Assembly (NCBI RefSeq): GCF_042453785.1
Contig: NC_091673.1
Coordinates: 10,759,501 to 10,823,500 of the forward strand
Length of the DNA: 64,000 nucleotides
Direction: 5' to 3'
Source: Malus domestica
Lineage: Eukaryota; Streptophyta; Magnoliopsida; Rosales; Rosaceae
The notes under the pieces are model-generated. The model was not told the origin of the DNA, did no database searches, and was given only the letters and a program-made list of their open reading frames with translations. This document shows positions 1 through 9,984 of this stretch, piece by piece. A program made the translations under genes and the position numbers. Each line of letters begins with the position of its first letter. Position 1 is the stretch's first letter.

Positions 1-29
1 CAGAATTATTTAACATCAAGTTTGACAAT

Positions 30-800
30 ACATGTCATTATATGCTCGGATCCCAAGACATGACCAAAAACACACCAATAGTTCAACCGCATATGAACTT
101 TTCATTTATTTTGTGGCTACACCTAACCTTAGGTTTAGACTACCTACTTGCCCTGTGAAGGGATCAAGCTAATTGTACTTTGTTGGAGTTTGAATGTGGA
201 CGAAAACCGGTGAAAACTGCCATGGAAGCCAAGGGTGGCCGAAATAGTCGCCACTTCGCCGCAATCGCTTCGATGGCTGGTCTGATGTTTGGGTTTTGTA
301 GGCCAAACCCAAGTGAGTGTCTTGGTGGTGGGTGATGTATGGGTAGTCGTAGATGGAAGATCATTGGCTGGGAAGCTTGAGAAAAAACGGCGGTTTCAAA
401 CCGCCACGAACTGAAACCAAACGAAACAAAGGTTGTTGGATTGTGATTGTGAGAGGGAGACGAACCGAATGGTGGTGGTAACGACAATTTTTGTCGTCTG
501 ATCTGTCGGAAACGGTGCCTGAAAAGCTGCCCAGTGACCAGGTCGAACGTGGGTAGAGGGAGCCATTTTTATATAGCATTCCAAATGATGAAATTGCCTC
601 TACCTTTGCTTGCTTATTTTTCTTTCGTTACAACTCCGATTCATGCACAATTTTCGCCTGCATGTTCGTGGATCAAGCTCTATTCAAAAATTTTAAGAAT
701 GACTCGAAAGGTCTATGGATTTTTAATGACTAATTACAAAAAACCAAGCTTTGTAACTCTTAAATTAACGAAAATTAAATCAAATTCCCAAAAATAAGAA
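30..800. repeat. Unclassified dispersed repeat R1, copy 1
   Basis: Two blocks of this stretch recur elsewhere in the window. The first (about 40-175, with 'atgacaaaaa' and 'ggatcaagc' words) recurs near 2285-2420 and 12780-12890. The second (about 640-795, with 'tttttaatgacta' and 'aattcccaaaaat') recurs near 13005-13165. The segment between the blocks (about 180-580) has no counterpart in the later copy. No terminal repeats or target duplication could be defined. It is probably the non-coding part of a retroelement, but the class is not established. Nothing here looks like a real protein gene. Confidence 0.45.
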
Positions 801-954
801 ATACAAAAAATTTGGATACTGAAATCCGGGGACAGGGACGCGATTTCACACTTCTCTTCAACCATGGAAAGCAATCAAAGAGATGTATATATGGAAACCA
901 AAATACTTCTGCTCGAGTCTTCCAACTCAAGAGGATATTGCTGCACTTCAAGAG

Positions 955-1135
955 GAAAGTAAGTTTTGTTCTGCTCAAAAGGGTTGAAGAAGATAAGATC
1001 TTGCAATTATTGGCTAGTTTAAACTCAGACTATGAAGATCTTCGCATTGACTGAGCTTCTATCATTTGCAACTGTTTGTGCCATAAGTCCAAGAGAAGTA
1101 CTACGCAGAAAGTTATGAACATGGGGAATCAAGGT
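955..1135 (+). mobile_element. Ty1/copia gag fragment (fossil)
   Basis: The translation has the plant copia Gag (UBN2-type) pattern of an acidic residue pair, then LxxLxSxYEDLR, then a stretch like SFATVCAISPRE and RRKVM. In intact elements this lies in the N-terminal half of Gag. Only this scrap remains. It is broken and no flanking LTR is recognisable. A Cassandra element begins about 50 bp downstream. Confidence 0.6.
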
Positions 1136-1186
1136 GAGTGGTTCAGAAGCTGGAGCATGTTTATATAAAAAAACTAGGATTGCAGG

Positions 1187-1652
1187 TGTCACATCCCAGT
1201 CTCGATTCTGCCGTAGTACGATATTGTCCGCTTTGGGCCCCAGCCACACCCTCACGGTTTTGTTTTTGGGAACTCACACGAGAACTTCACAGGGGATCAC
1301 CCATCCTAGGAATGCTCTCGCCCGAACTCGCTTAACTTCGGAGTTCCAATGGAATCCAAAGCCAATGAGTTCCCAAAAAGTATCGTGCTATATAGAGGTG
1401 GGCATGTACATATAAGACACATCACCCTCTTTCCGTTGGTCGATATGGGATGTTACAATCCACCCCCCTTAGGGGCCCGACGTCCTCATTGGCACACTCG
1501 CACCGAATGGCATAGTGGCTCTGATACCATTCTGTCACATCCAAGACAGGCTCCGTCGTAGCACGATATTGTCCTCTTTGGGCCCGGCCACGCCCTCACG
1601 GTTTTGTTTCTAGGAACTCACACGAGAACTTCCCAGTGGGTCACCTATGCTT
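1187..1652 (-). mobile_element. Cassandra TRIM retrotransposon, 5' truncated (fossil)
   Basis: A non-autonomous terminal-repeat retrotransposon in miniature, read on the minus strand. The full 3' LTR is 1187-1457 (271 bp), begins TGTAACATCCC and ends TGTGACA. The 75-bp internal part (1458-1532) has a purine tract next to the 3' LTR and a primer site, complement of tctgataccatt at about 1518-1530, that matches initiator tRNA-Met. The 5' LTR is only partly present (1533 to about 1652). The LTR holds a 5S-rRNA-like block at about 1286-1345 (AACTCCGAAGTTAAGCGAG and GGATGGGTGA on the minus strand), which is the diagnostic mark of Cassandra. It encodes no protein. The element is incomplete. Confidence 0.9.
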
Positions 1653-1739
1653 TGCTGTCAACTTTTTCTTTTTTGTTTTTCTCCTTTTTTTTCTTTCAAT
1701 AATAACCCTCGCTCTAATGAAAATGTACGAGAACTTCAT

Positions 1740-2115
1740 ACCGGCTGATGAGGCTCTCGCTGTGCTTGAGGGTTGTTTTCTAGCTCGGCAAGAAAATTTG
1801 ACCTAGGTTGTTATGGAATCCAACTTTATGTCTATCATCACTTGGTTAAAGGAATCAATTAGCAAAGCGACTTGGGAGGCTTTCCATGTGCTAACTCGTG
1901 TGTTAGACATTGGTGCCTCAATGCATACATGCAGATGGTCCTGGATACCAAGATTGAGAAATGATGCGGCGGATTTTGTTGCGTCACACCAGGTTCCAGA
2001 GATGCGCAACTCTGTCTGGGTAAATAAGCCCCTATCTTTGTTTGTAAGAATTCTAAATAAAGATGGTTTACCTTGCGCCCCCCCCCCCCCCCCCGACTTA
2101 GTTTATTTTGTGTGA
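1740..2115 (+). pseudogene. LINE/RNase H-like (RVT_3) domain fragment
   Basis: The translation resembles the plant RNase H-like domain found in LINE-derived genes. It shows an EALAVLEGCFLAR-type helix, a VxESNFxSII strand with the usual Asp replaced, then WSWIPRLRNDAADFVAS and PEM..SVWVNKP, and ends DGLPCAPP. An in-frame stop lies near 1804 just before the second strand. The reading frame ends in a pure C run (about 2079-2094). The catalytic Asp of the second strand is missing, so it is not expected to be active. No reverse transcriptase lies upstream. Confidence 0.55.
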
Positions 2116-2284
2116 GGGTAAGGTCAGACTCTTGCTTTTTGTGGCGGTGTCATTTGTTTTCTCTGTCCTCATGGCTGTGTACCTTTGCTTGCCAGTTGCC
2201 GGCTTTCCATGTTTCCTCAACCTTATGGCTTTGTTTATGATATGATCAATTGCAAAACAAAACAAAAAAAAAAAATTAGATATC

Positions 2285-2420
2285 ATTAAAGTTGTCACGC
2301 TCCAATCCCAAAGCATGACAAAAAACAAACTAATAATTCAACAGTGTAGAAACCTTTCATTTTACTTTGTTGTGCACCTAACCTGTGAAGCAATCAAGCC
2401 AATCGTAGTTCATCATTTTG
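2285..2420. repeat. Dispersed repeat R1, partial copy 2
   Basis: Resembles 40-175 and 12780-12890, sharing 'catgacaaaaa', 'aacaaactaat', 'cacctaacct' and 'caatcaagccaatc'. Its ends are undefined. Confidence 0.45.
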
Positions 2421-2665
2421 CCAATTGAAAGTTTTGGGAATTTTGAAGCTCACTGATCCCAAATCCAACCAGAAATTTCTGCGAATTTTCTGTCATTGCA
2501 GCCCAAAACCGAAACCATCTTCGAACTGGTACTGAACGGTTCCACACACATTCGGTTCCACCCCCATACACCGTATTGTACCGGTACCAAGATTTGTTTC
2601 GGTTTCGGTTTTGGTTCCACCTCTATCTCGAACCGAACCGTACTGTGCACAGGGCTATTTGTGAC

Positions 2666-3165
2666 TACTGTTCTAAAAATCCCCGCCTAGCACCGCCTAG
2701 GCGCTAGGTGGCTGGCCACCGTCCCGATTAATGTCTAGACATTTGAAAATTAAGAAATGGTGCCTAGACCAACTGAGGTGCCCACCTAGACCGCCTAGGC
2801 ACCCGTCCAGACCCATCTAGGTTGCGACTCACGTAGACAGAAAATAAATAACTTTTAATTTGCATTTAATTTTTTTAATAAGTTGTAAGAGATTTGTCAA
2901 ATACTTAAATGAGCACACATTATATGCTTGTTTCCCGTGTTTTCATTATGTTTCAATACTTCATAATACATATGTCATTCTATTTTGTAGTTTATGATAA
3001 AATTATATATATTAAGTATAAACAGAGAATTATTTACACGAAATATAATGGATTTATTTAAATCTGTCTAATCCGCCTAGGCGCCCGCCTAGACCCCGCC
3101 TAACCGCCTAGGCGCTACGCCGCAGTCCGCTATCCGACTAGTGCCTAGCGTCTTTTAGAACCTTG
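2666..3165. mobile_element. Non-autonomous hAT element, 500 bp
   Basis: Flanked by an exact 8-bp target duplication, TTTGTGAC, at 2658-2665 and 3166-3173. The imperfect 13-bp terminal inverted repeats are TACTGTTCTAAAA on the left and, read inward from the right, CAAGGTTCTAAAA. Subterminal regions are rich in the motif CGCCTAGGCG in both orientations, typical of a very common plant hAT family. The core is AT-rich and without coding capacity. The 8-bp duplication fixes the superfamily. The termini differ at several positions, so it is not a fresh insertion. Confidence 0.85.
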
Positions 3166-3369
3166 TTTGTGACAATCAAGCACCAATGCACATTGCCTCC
3201 ATGCCGTCAAAATTGGCAATGAGGAGAGAAGCATCAATTTATAGTATATCAAGGTTAAAATAATAACAAAGAAACATAAAATAAGTGAAGATGCCAAATT
3301 GTTACATAAGCCATCAAATTTTAATTTGATGTTTTAAATTCAACATCTCCCTTGGAGATGCTCTAAGCA

Positions 3370-3800
3370 TATCAAAGTCAATTGTCATTCATTCGAAAGA
3401 AAGTTTAATCCCAAACGATTCAAACTCATTATCCTCGCAACCATGATCAACTTGTTGATGTTCTCACCAAGGCCCTACCCATGACTCAATTTCATCGACT
3501 TCTATCCAAGCTTTGAAACAGTCAATCTCCTTGATCAGCTTGAGGATAAATTTTTCCTTGTGATGGGAATAAGGGTGGTACACCACGTGTTTTTATGTAA
3601 GTGGTGGGAAATTTTATTTTTTAAGTTATTAACTTTTTAACACATATATCTCATCATTTATATAGTAACACGTGGTGTACTACCTCGTATATCGGTGACA
3701 TTGACAAATCTCTCCAGCCTGAGGGGAGTATTAGAAGTCAACTTCAACTTTTTCTTTTTTGCTTTAACTTTTTCTTTTTGATTTTCTCCTTTTCTCTTTC
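3370..3800 (+). mobile_element. Ty1/copia tail: end of RNase H plus start of 3' LTR (fossil)
   Basis: The translation near 3445-3515 gives HDQLVDVLTKALPMTQFHRL, the standard C-terminal signature of copia RNase H. About 200 bp on, a purine-rich tract (cctgaggggag) is followed by TATTAGAAG at about 3729, where the 3' LTR begins. The LTR start resembles fragments near 1655 and 12627 (ttcaactttttcttttt). The element is a broken fragment. A short stretch between the coding tail and the LTR looks unrelated. Confidence 0.65.
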
Positions 3801-4638
3801 ACTCATTGCCCAGTAATTCGGCCTTCAAAGACTCATCGTTGGAATTTGTAGTCCCTAAATTCTAATAGAAGCAGCACCAGTTTTGAACACGACGCATCTT
3901 ACCTGCAGCTTGGTCAAGGCTACCCTTGATGTGAAGAGGTTAGAAACAATAGTGTTGAATTTGTGTTTGCAGTTGAAAAATAAAAAACTGCTATCTTCTT
4001 TGGTTTGGGAACTTTAACGAAAAGCTTTTGGTACTGTTCACTTTAATGAAAAACCACATTTTTACACTAAAAAGTCAATCTTTATACTATTCACTTTACC
4101 CTTTATTTTGTTTTTATCGTTAAAACTCAAAGTTTTCAAGTCATTTTTATTAGTTTTCCTTTTTGGTTTTTGCTCAGGAAATATTAACTCGTTAATTGAT
4201 TGAGACAGAGAATGAGCTTATCCTTGAAACTTGGTTTATTGATCTCTGGTAGATTAGTTTTGCTTCCCTATTCTACACCCGCAAATATTACAAAAAAAAA
4301 ACCCTTTTTAGACGAAAGGATTTCATCGGGTCAAACACTATTTCGTCACCCAGGTTTTACCTGGCAAACATTCGTCGGGTCAAGTTCGTCGCATAAAACC
4401 CGTCGCTGAAACATTTGCTCGATAAGACTTTAATTTTCATTGCTTAAAGTGCGTTTACCAACTTGACCCGACAAAAATAATGTGCTCGACGAACTAGTCG
4501 TCGGGCAGTTAATTTAAAGAAAAATAAATAAAAATACATGCTCGACGAACGTATCATCGGGCAAAAGGTTTAATTTTTTAAAAAAAAATCTTATTTAAAT
4601 TATATTAATCTACAAATCTAAAAAATATTTAATTATAT

Positions 4639-4802
4639 ATTTTTTTTTTGAACAAACGATAATATTTACACTAAGGGGAGGGGTGGGCTTAGCCTCACAA
4701 TGTGCTAGCAATAATGTGGTTCAAATTCGCCTTTGGCGAGAATCGAACCTAATATCTCTCACATACAAGTGAGAGAAATACCACTAGACAGTACTAAGTG
4801 GC
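4639..4802 (-). mobile_element. tRNA-derived SINE with 15-bp target duplication
   Basis: Flanked by the direct repeat AATATTTAATTATAT at 4624-4638 and 4803-4817. On the minus strand it starts with a tRNA-like head (box A-like around TGGTATTTCTCTCAC, box B GGTTCGATTCTCGCC) and ends in an A run. A diverged copy of the same family lies at 26530-26690 on the plus strand. The exact duplication suggests a relatively late insertion into the surrounding CACTA-like sequence. Confidence 0.8.
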
Positions 4803-4859
4803 AATATTTAATTATATTAAAACTGAAATATTCGTGCAAGTGTATGTAAAATATTCTAA

Positions 4860-5227
4860 ACTAACTACCAGTGGGGTGGCTCATGGATGCCGGCTGAAGG
4901 TCATCAGAGGATCGGGGGCGCGAATGCCAAAGGCTGTTATGCTTGGGCTATACTAGAAATGTAGCTCTAAAGCTCCTTCTCTCAATGGCACGCCGCTTCT
5001 TCCCAAGCTTCTTCTCTCAGGTGCGCTTATTCTGGCTCGCAGGCAACTTCTTGTTAGCTCACTAACTCCATCTCCAACTGTTACAGTCTAGAAGACGTCG
5101 TGCTTGGAAGTTGAAAGCTAGATGAAGAAGATCTCTTGAGGTCCCGAACCCGACCCGCTCATAGGCTACGTAATTCTTTGCATTTCCGTCGCCTAACCCC
5201 GTCCATCAGTAACTGTAGAGACACCTG
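4860..5227. other. Intergenic/repeat stretch, unrecognised
   Basis: No open frame, RNA gene or repeat end could be supported here. It lies inside the CACTA-like element and is moderately GC-rich compared with its surroundings. Confidence 0.4.
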
Positions 5228-5905
5228 TTAATGTTGGGCACTTTTAGACTCACATAATGGTGTAGGTCGGGAGAGAAGCCACATAAAGCCCAAGGGAGAT
5301 CAAAAAGTCCAAGGTCTAGTGGGCTTAGGAGAGGATGTTTCTAAGCGCTAAAGCCAACCGCCTATAAGTTCAGCTCGACTAGGATATGTAAAGAACTTTT
5401 CGACCTCCAGGGGCACATGGGCAGGCTGACAGCTTTATGATATAAGTCTCCAAGGACAAGCCTACCCAGAAGTTAACCAAGGCACGTGACGGATCACATT
5501 TAGTGCCAAAGACCTAAGATATGACGTAAAGTTCAACGCTCGAAAAGATGGGGTTGGATAACCAAGGCAAGTAGGGCTCTCGACCTGCATCATTCTAAAA
5601 GTACATGCAATCTCGACCAAACACATGTCACTTCATCTCCGAATGTCTAGTTGATAGGTGAAAATGTGTTAGTATGCTAGGCTATGTAGGTGGCACATTA
5701 AATGCCAAGTTGGGAAGACCAAGATTGTGGGGGAGGGGAGGTTCATTGAGGGCCTATATAAAGGGGCAGGAACCTCCTATATTGGGGTTAGACGACTGAA
5801 GGGGGAGAGAGTTCATGTATTAGCCGAGCCCTATTTTAGTCTTGAAATCAATATAATTCAAGCAACATAGTGGATGTAGCCCAGTTTTGAGGGGTGAACT
5901 ATTTA
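5228..5905 (+). mobile_element. Solo or partial LTR, probably Ty3/gypsy (fossil)
   Basis: Starts near TGTTAATGTTGG. Contains a promoter-like GCCTATATAAAGGGG at about 5754-5768, then a downstream part with ttgaaatcaatataa (5842) and gtggatgtagccc, the arrangement of a plant LTR U3-R-U5. No internal region or second LTR is next to it. The right end abuts the inverted-repeat element at 5910. Broken, age unknown. Confidence 0.5.
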
Positions 5906-5909
5906 AATC

Positions 5910-6776
5910 AAAAGACTGTTTACTACCCTCATGTTTCGTGGTTTTCAACATTTAGTACATCAAGTTTTTTTCGTCTCAGAGTCATACCTAAAGTGTAAAT
6001 TTTGGGACAGTCTCATACATCTGTTAATCAAAGTGTTAAGTATTCCGTTAACTGATGATGTGGCGCCCACGTGGACAATGACTGGGTGCCACCTGTCAAT
6101 AAGGGGTCCACTTGGAATTCAAAATTCAAAAAAAATATTGAAATAATTACTTTTAAAAATATTATATTAAAAAAAAGTCCAAAACCAACCCAGAACCCCC
6201 TTCCTCCATCCCCACCCGACACCCCTCATCCCCTCCACCCCTTTCATCTTCTCCACCCGACCCCTCTCTCTTCTCCCTTCGTTCTCCCTCCCTTCTATTC
6301 GCTGCACATCCATCGGGCCGAATCGATTCCTTCAACTTCAAAACCAGAAATCTCGCCTCAACGACGAGCTTCAACCCACATAAATCCTCAACCACCACAT
6401 TCAAATTCCCCAAATCGCACCCAAATCCAAACCCATTCATGGCGTTAAAGAAATCGGGGTGGTGGGAATGAGTTGCAAATCTGGAGGAAGGAGTTGCATA
6501 TCTGGGTGGAAGACGGGCCGCCATGAAAGGAGGAAGGAGTTGCAGATCTGAAGGAAGAACTTGTGGGTGAGTTGGAAGGCGAAACAGTTGAGGTTCGAGT
6601 GGAGATGTGACTCGGGCGAGTTCTGTTGAATGGTGCAGACCCGGAGGAGGTGGGCCTGGTCAACCGGGGATGGGGTGGCGGCGGCGACTTGGGTGGGAGC
6701 AGAGGAGAGAATGGAAGGAGATGGGAGGGAGGGTCATTTGGGGAGGGGGGTTCAGGAAGAAGACAACTTCTAAAAA

Positions 6777-6810
<34 letters not shown>

Positions 6811-7063
6811 TTTTTAAAATTAATTATTTTAATATTTTTTTGAATTTTTAATTCCAAGTGGACCCCTTATTGACACGTGACGCCTAGTCATTGTCCACGT
6901 GGGCGCCACATCATCAATTAACAGAAAACTTAACAGTTTGACTAACAGATGTATGAGATTGTCCCAAAATTTACACTTTAGTTATGACTCTGAGACGAAA
7001 AAAACTTGATGTACTAAATGTTGAAAACCACGAAACATGAGGGTAGTAAATAGTCTTTTACCC
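5910..7063. mobile_element. Mutator-like/foldback element with long terminal inverted repeats
   Basis: About 265 bp at the left (5910-6175) recurs as an inverted copy at the right (about 6800-7063), at roughly 90% similarity by eye. Shared words include AAAAGACT, tttactaccctcatgtttcg, gtcattgtccacgtg and its complement, and ccaagtggacccc. The direct repeat TTAAATC flanks it at 5903-5909 and 7064-7070. Mutator-type elements usually make 9 bp, so the class is provisional. The middle (6180-6770) is GC-rich, with pyrimidine-rich then purine-rich halves, and lacks a recognisable protein. It may be acquired sequence. Confidence 0.7.
6783..6808. repeat. (AT)n microsatellite
   Basis: An A run followed by about 12 AT dinucleotides, at the inner edge of the right inverted repeat of the Mutator-like element. 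Confidence 0.9.
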
Positions 7064-7845
7064 TTAAATCTTGGAGTCCATTTCATTGTAGTCCATATCC
7101 TAAGCCCACCAAAGGTTTAGTGTTTTAATATATTAACCTGTAAATTTTGAGCGGTAGCAACACCTCTAGATCAGGTGTCAGCTCCTCCATTGGCGTGTCG
7201 GGTTGTAGGAGATATTGGCAAGGTACTCGTCCTTCTTCTGCAACACAGAAGCCTACAAAACAAAAACAAAAACAAACCCAATTAAGATTATCAATCCATA
7301 ATTTTTAAAATTTAAGTAAATGAATTTTGAAATTTCCCAACGAAATGTAAACTCTAAACCCTAAGTCACCAAGAAAAAGGAGAATTGACCAATGAAATAT
7401 TTAATGAATTGGGATTTGTCTGATGACATGGTTCGTCAGGTAAAGATACCTTCGCCAACGAATTGTTGTTCTGTCAGGCAAAAGTTAGACATTTTTCCCT
7501 TGGCACATAATTTTTGTCTGGCGAATTTACTTTGCTCGTCGAAATGTTTCAATCGCCTAAAGCCTCTGAAAAAATTTAAAACGTTGATCATTTTTACCCG
7601 ACCAATGTTTTTAGGGAAAATTTGAAATAGGTCCAATTTTATATGCCTACTTTTGAAATAGGTCCAATTTTTAGTGACTTTTGACTTTTGAAATAAGTCT
7701 AATTTTTAGTTACTTTAGACCCATATCAAAATACCCCATGTTTTAATTCCATTGAGTAAAGGCACTTTGCTCAACGAAATTTGGTTCGTCGGGCGATTGG
7801 TAATTTCTGGTATAGCAGGCATTTTTTTACTATTTTACAATTTGG

Positions 7846-9680
7846 CTATAGTGCGCTAGTAATTCCATGGACAGTGACCTCTGCCTCCACGAAGCATGTA
7901 TCCTTCAACACAAACGCCATGCCTACCTGATTGAAAAGACTCAGTGTAATGAATCTCCACCATCCCCACTCTAAATTTGAAGCACTGAACCAGTAATTTA
8001 CTACAAGCACCAAAAGTTTTATAAGTTTACGAGTATCTTGGAATCTAACGCACAAAGACGCTACGAACTTTTCATAAAAAATAGAACTAAATGACCCTAA
8101 ACAACAGATTATATTGTTGTCTATGTATTATCGTCCTTTTAGTGTTACTCAAAACATTCAGTTGCTTTCTACTAAAAGCCCAACAAGAGTCAACATTTCG
8201 CAAGAACCAACCACAAATTGTGAACACTTTCAGTAGGTTACAAGCATAAATTATCAAACAACCTTCCACAGAACTCAAGTTCAATAGTAAGCATCACCAC
8301 GTTGTATCGTATGCCATCAAGATTCAAACGCCACAAAGAACTCGAGCGTCGTCGTCGTTCATGGGGTGAATTTCATAAGAGGCCGGCAATAAAACATCCT
8401 TAATTTTGAAGTTTATAACATTTTCATATCCTTATTTCCTCATATGATTATGTAGCAATTGGATTAAGCAAATCTTTACCTTTACCAAACTGATGTCTGG
8501 CATGCACCTGGTCTAGGAGGCATAGGCTAAACTCTGCATATATTTTACAGTCAGGAGGAAGAGATTTTGGTTCGGCTAACGCCCAATAAAGAGCCAGATG
8601 GGCACCAACTCCATTGCCTTTTTAACTTGGGATAGAGCTGTATCTTCCTGCAAAACAACCAAAACATTTACAAAATATTTAGTTAAACCGTGCTTAAGCT
8701 TCCGATGTCTTCGAGAGAAATTTATTACAGAGGGAGAGAAGTCTAACAAGTTTAGGGTTATATACCATTTCAGGTCTTCCGCAGTAAATACTTTTGAGTC
8801 GTAGGATTCGGCGTCTAGCTCTGAGAAGTTGTCAATCCTCCAAGTATTCTTGTACATAACAGGATCCTTTACCACATTGATAGACATTGTCCTTTGCCTG
8901 TGCTTCGCTCTGTACAAACAAAGACCTCCTCTCCGAACACACAGGTGTCATCAATGAGGAATCCATTGGAAGCTTCAGTGAAAGCTTTGTGGGAGAGAAA
9001 TTGATCGAACCCCAAATCGAATTTCATCCCATGAAAGGGCCTTTCCTTTTGTTCAAAGCAATGGACGGGGAAAACATACAAGAAAATGAGACGATGCTTT
9101 GCAAATATGAGAACTATAAGCTTCTTGATTGTTTGAATTGAATGAAAGAAATAGTACCTTGAAAAACAAAGTAGTGGCTGTTCTGATCAAGCAAAAACAA
9201 CCTGAAAACAGCATACACTTCTGAAGAAATCTGGGGGGCATTTATTCCTGACATTACCAAGTAGAGAGAGGTTCTTTCACATTCATGTTCTTGTTTCCGT
9301 TTGGATAGAAAACCAGTTTCCTGCAGCAATACAACAAATTATACTATTATAAATTAAGCAGCTCGAAAATAAGAAGAAAATACTAGTAATTGATGGAAAG
9401 TTTATGAAAATAGAAATAGTAAGAATTTGTTCTTAGAAACTGAGAGAAAGGATTGTACCATTTGTATCTTCAGTTCTAGAATAAAATATGTTTTCCCGCT
9501 TTTATAAGGAAAAGTTAAAGGTGTTATTCCTAACATGAAACCTTTTAAAGATTGAATTGTTATGCTTTGCTTCAAAAAGGTTGCCTTTGTTTCGTTGAAA
9601 AGGTATCCATCACCTGCTTGTGGGTGCTTCGAAACACATTCTGCAATTTTAATTCTTATGCAAAGGAACAATGTTTACGG
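7846..9680 (-). pseudogene. Double-MATH-domain gene, pseudogene A
   Basis: Minus-strand exon remnants match, in order, the exons of the intact neighbour at 9985-11722. A worn first exon lies around 9450-9600. Exon 2 is 9172-9320, with KLVFYPNGNKN and FLLDQNSHYFVFQ. Exon 3 is about 8767-9055, with ASNGFLIDDTCVFGEEVFVC and WRIDNFSELDA. Exon 4 is about 8480-8640. Exon 5 ends at 7846, with FVLKDTCFVEAEVTVHGI. Frame changes of one base break exon 2 (near 9275), exon 3 (near 8895) and exon 4 (near 8625), so no functional two-domain protein can be made. MATH domains are TRAF-like peptide-binding folds. Its 3' end is about 30 bp from the end of the CACTA-like element. Confidence 0.8.
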
Positions 9681-9984
9681 TGTAGCATTTTCAAACAAGT
9701 TAAGGTTAGACTAACCAAACAAAGTTTTTAGCTAAACACAAGATAAGCTACTTTAAAATAACTGGTCAAGACTCGGCATATGTCTCACAGGACGGATTTT
9801 TTAAGAAAACAGGTCCTATCAAGATACACTTCAATCACAAGTCATTTGGTGGAAAGGATTGCAGCTCTAGGGTTCTACAGAACGCCACTTTTAGGACAAA
9901 CCATATCGCGGATCCAGAACTACATTCGTATTCATAAGTCAATTAACATCATTTTCACAATATCCGAAATCAAATACAAGCTGA

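Larger units (their letters stand above)
4286..7815. mobile_element. Degenerate CACTA-like element with nested insertions
   Basis: Both ends carry many copies of a short subterminal motif around CGTCGGGC / GCTCGACGA (4310-4565 on the left, 7395-7800 on the right), as in plant CACTA elements. The outermost sequences, TATTACAAAAAAAA on the left and TTTCTGGTATAG on the right, resemble worn versions of CACTACAAGAAA and its complement. No 3-bp target duplication is visible and no transposase was found. A SINE, an LTR remnant and a Mutator-like element lie inside. The boundaries are an inference. Confidence 0.45.

Noticed and set aside
1286-1345. Looks like part of a 5S rRNA gene on the minus strand
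   Set aside because: It lies inside an LTR with Cassandra ends, primer site and purine tract, so it is the 5S-like block of that element and not an rRNA gene.
2079-2094. Pure C run at the end of the RNase H-like frame
   Set aside because: Could be biology or a sequencing/assembly problem; too little to call a feature.
6071-6448. Pro/Ser-rich open frame of 125 codons
   Set aside because: It starts within the terminal inverted repeat of the Mutator-like element and reflects a C-rich tract; no domain is visible.
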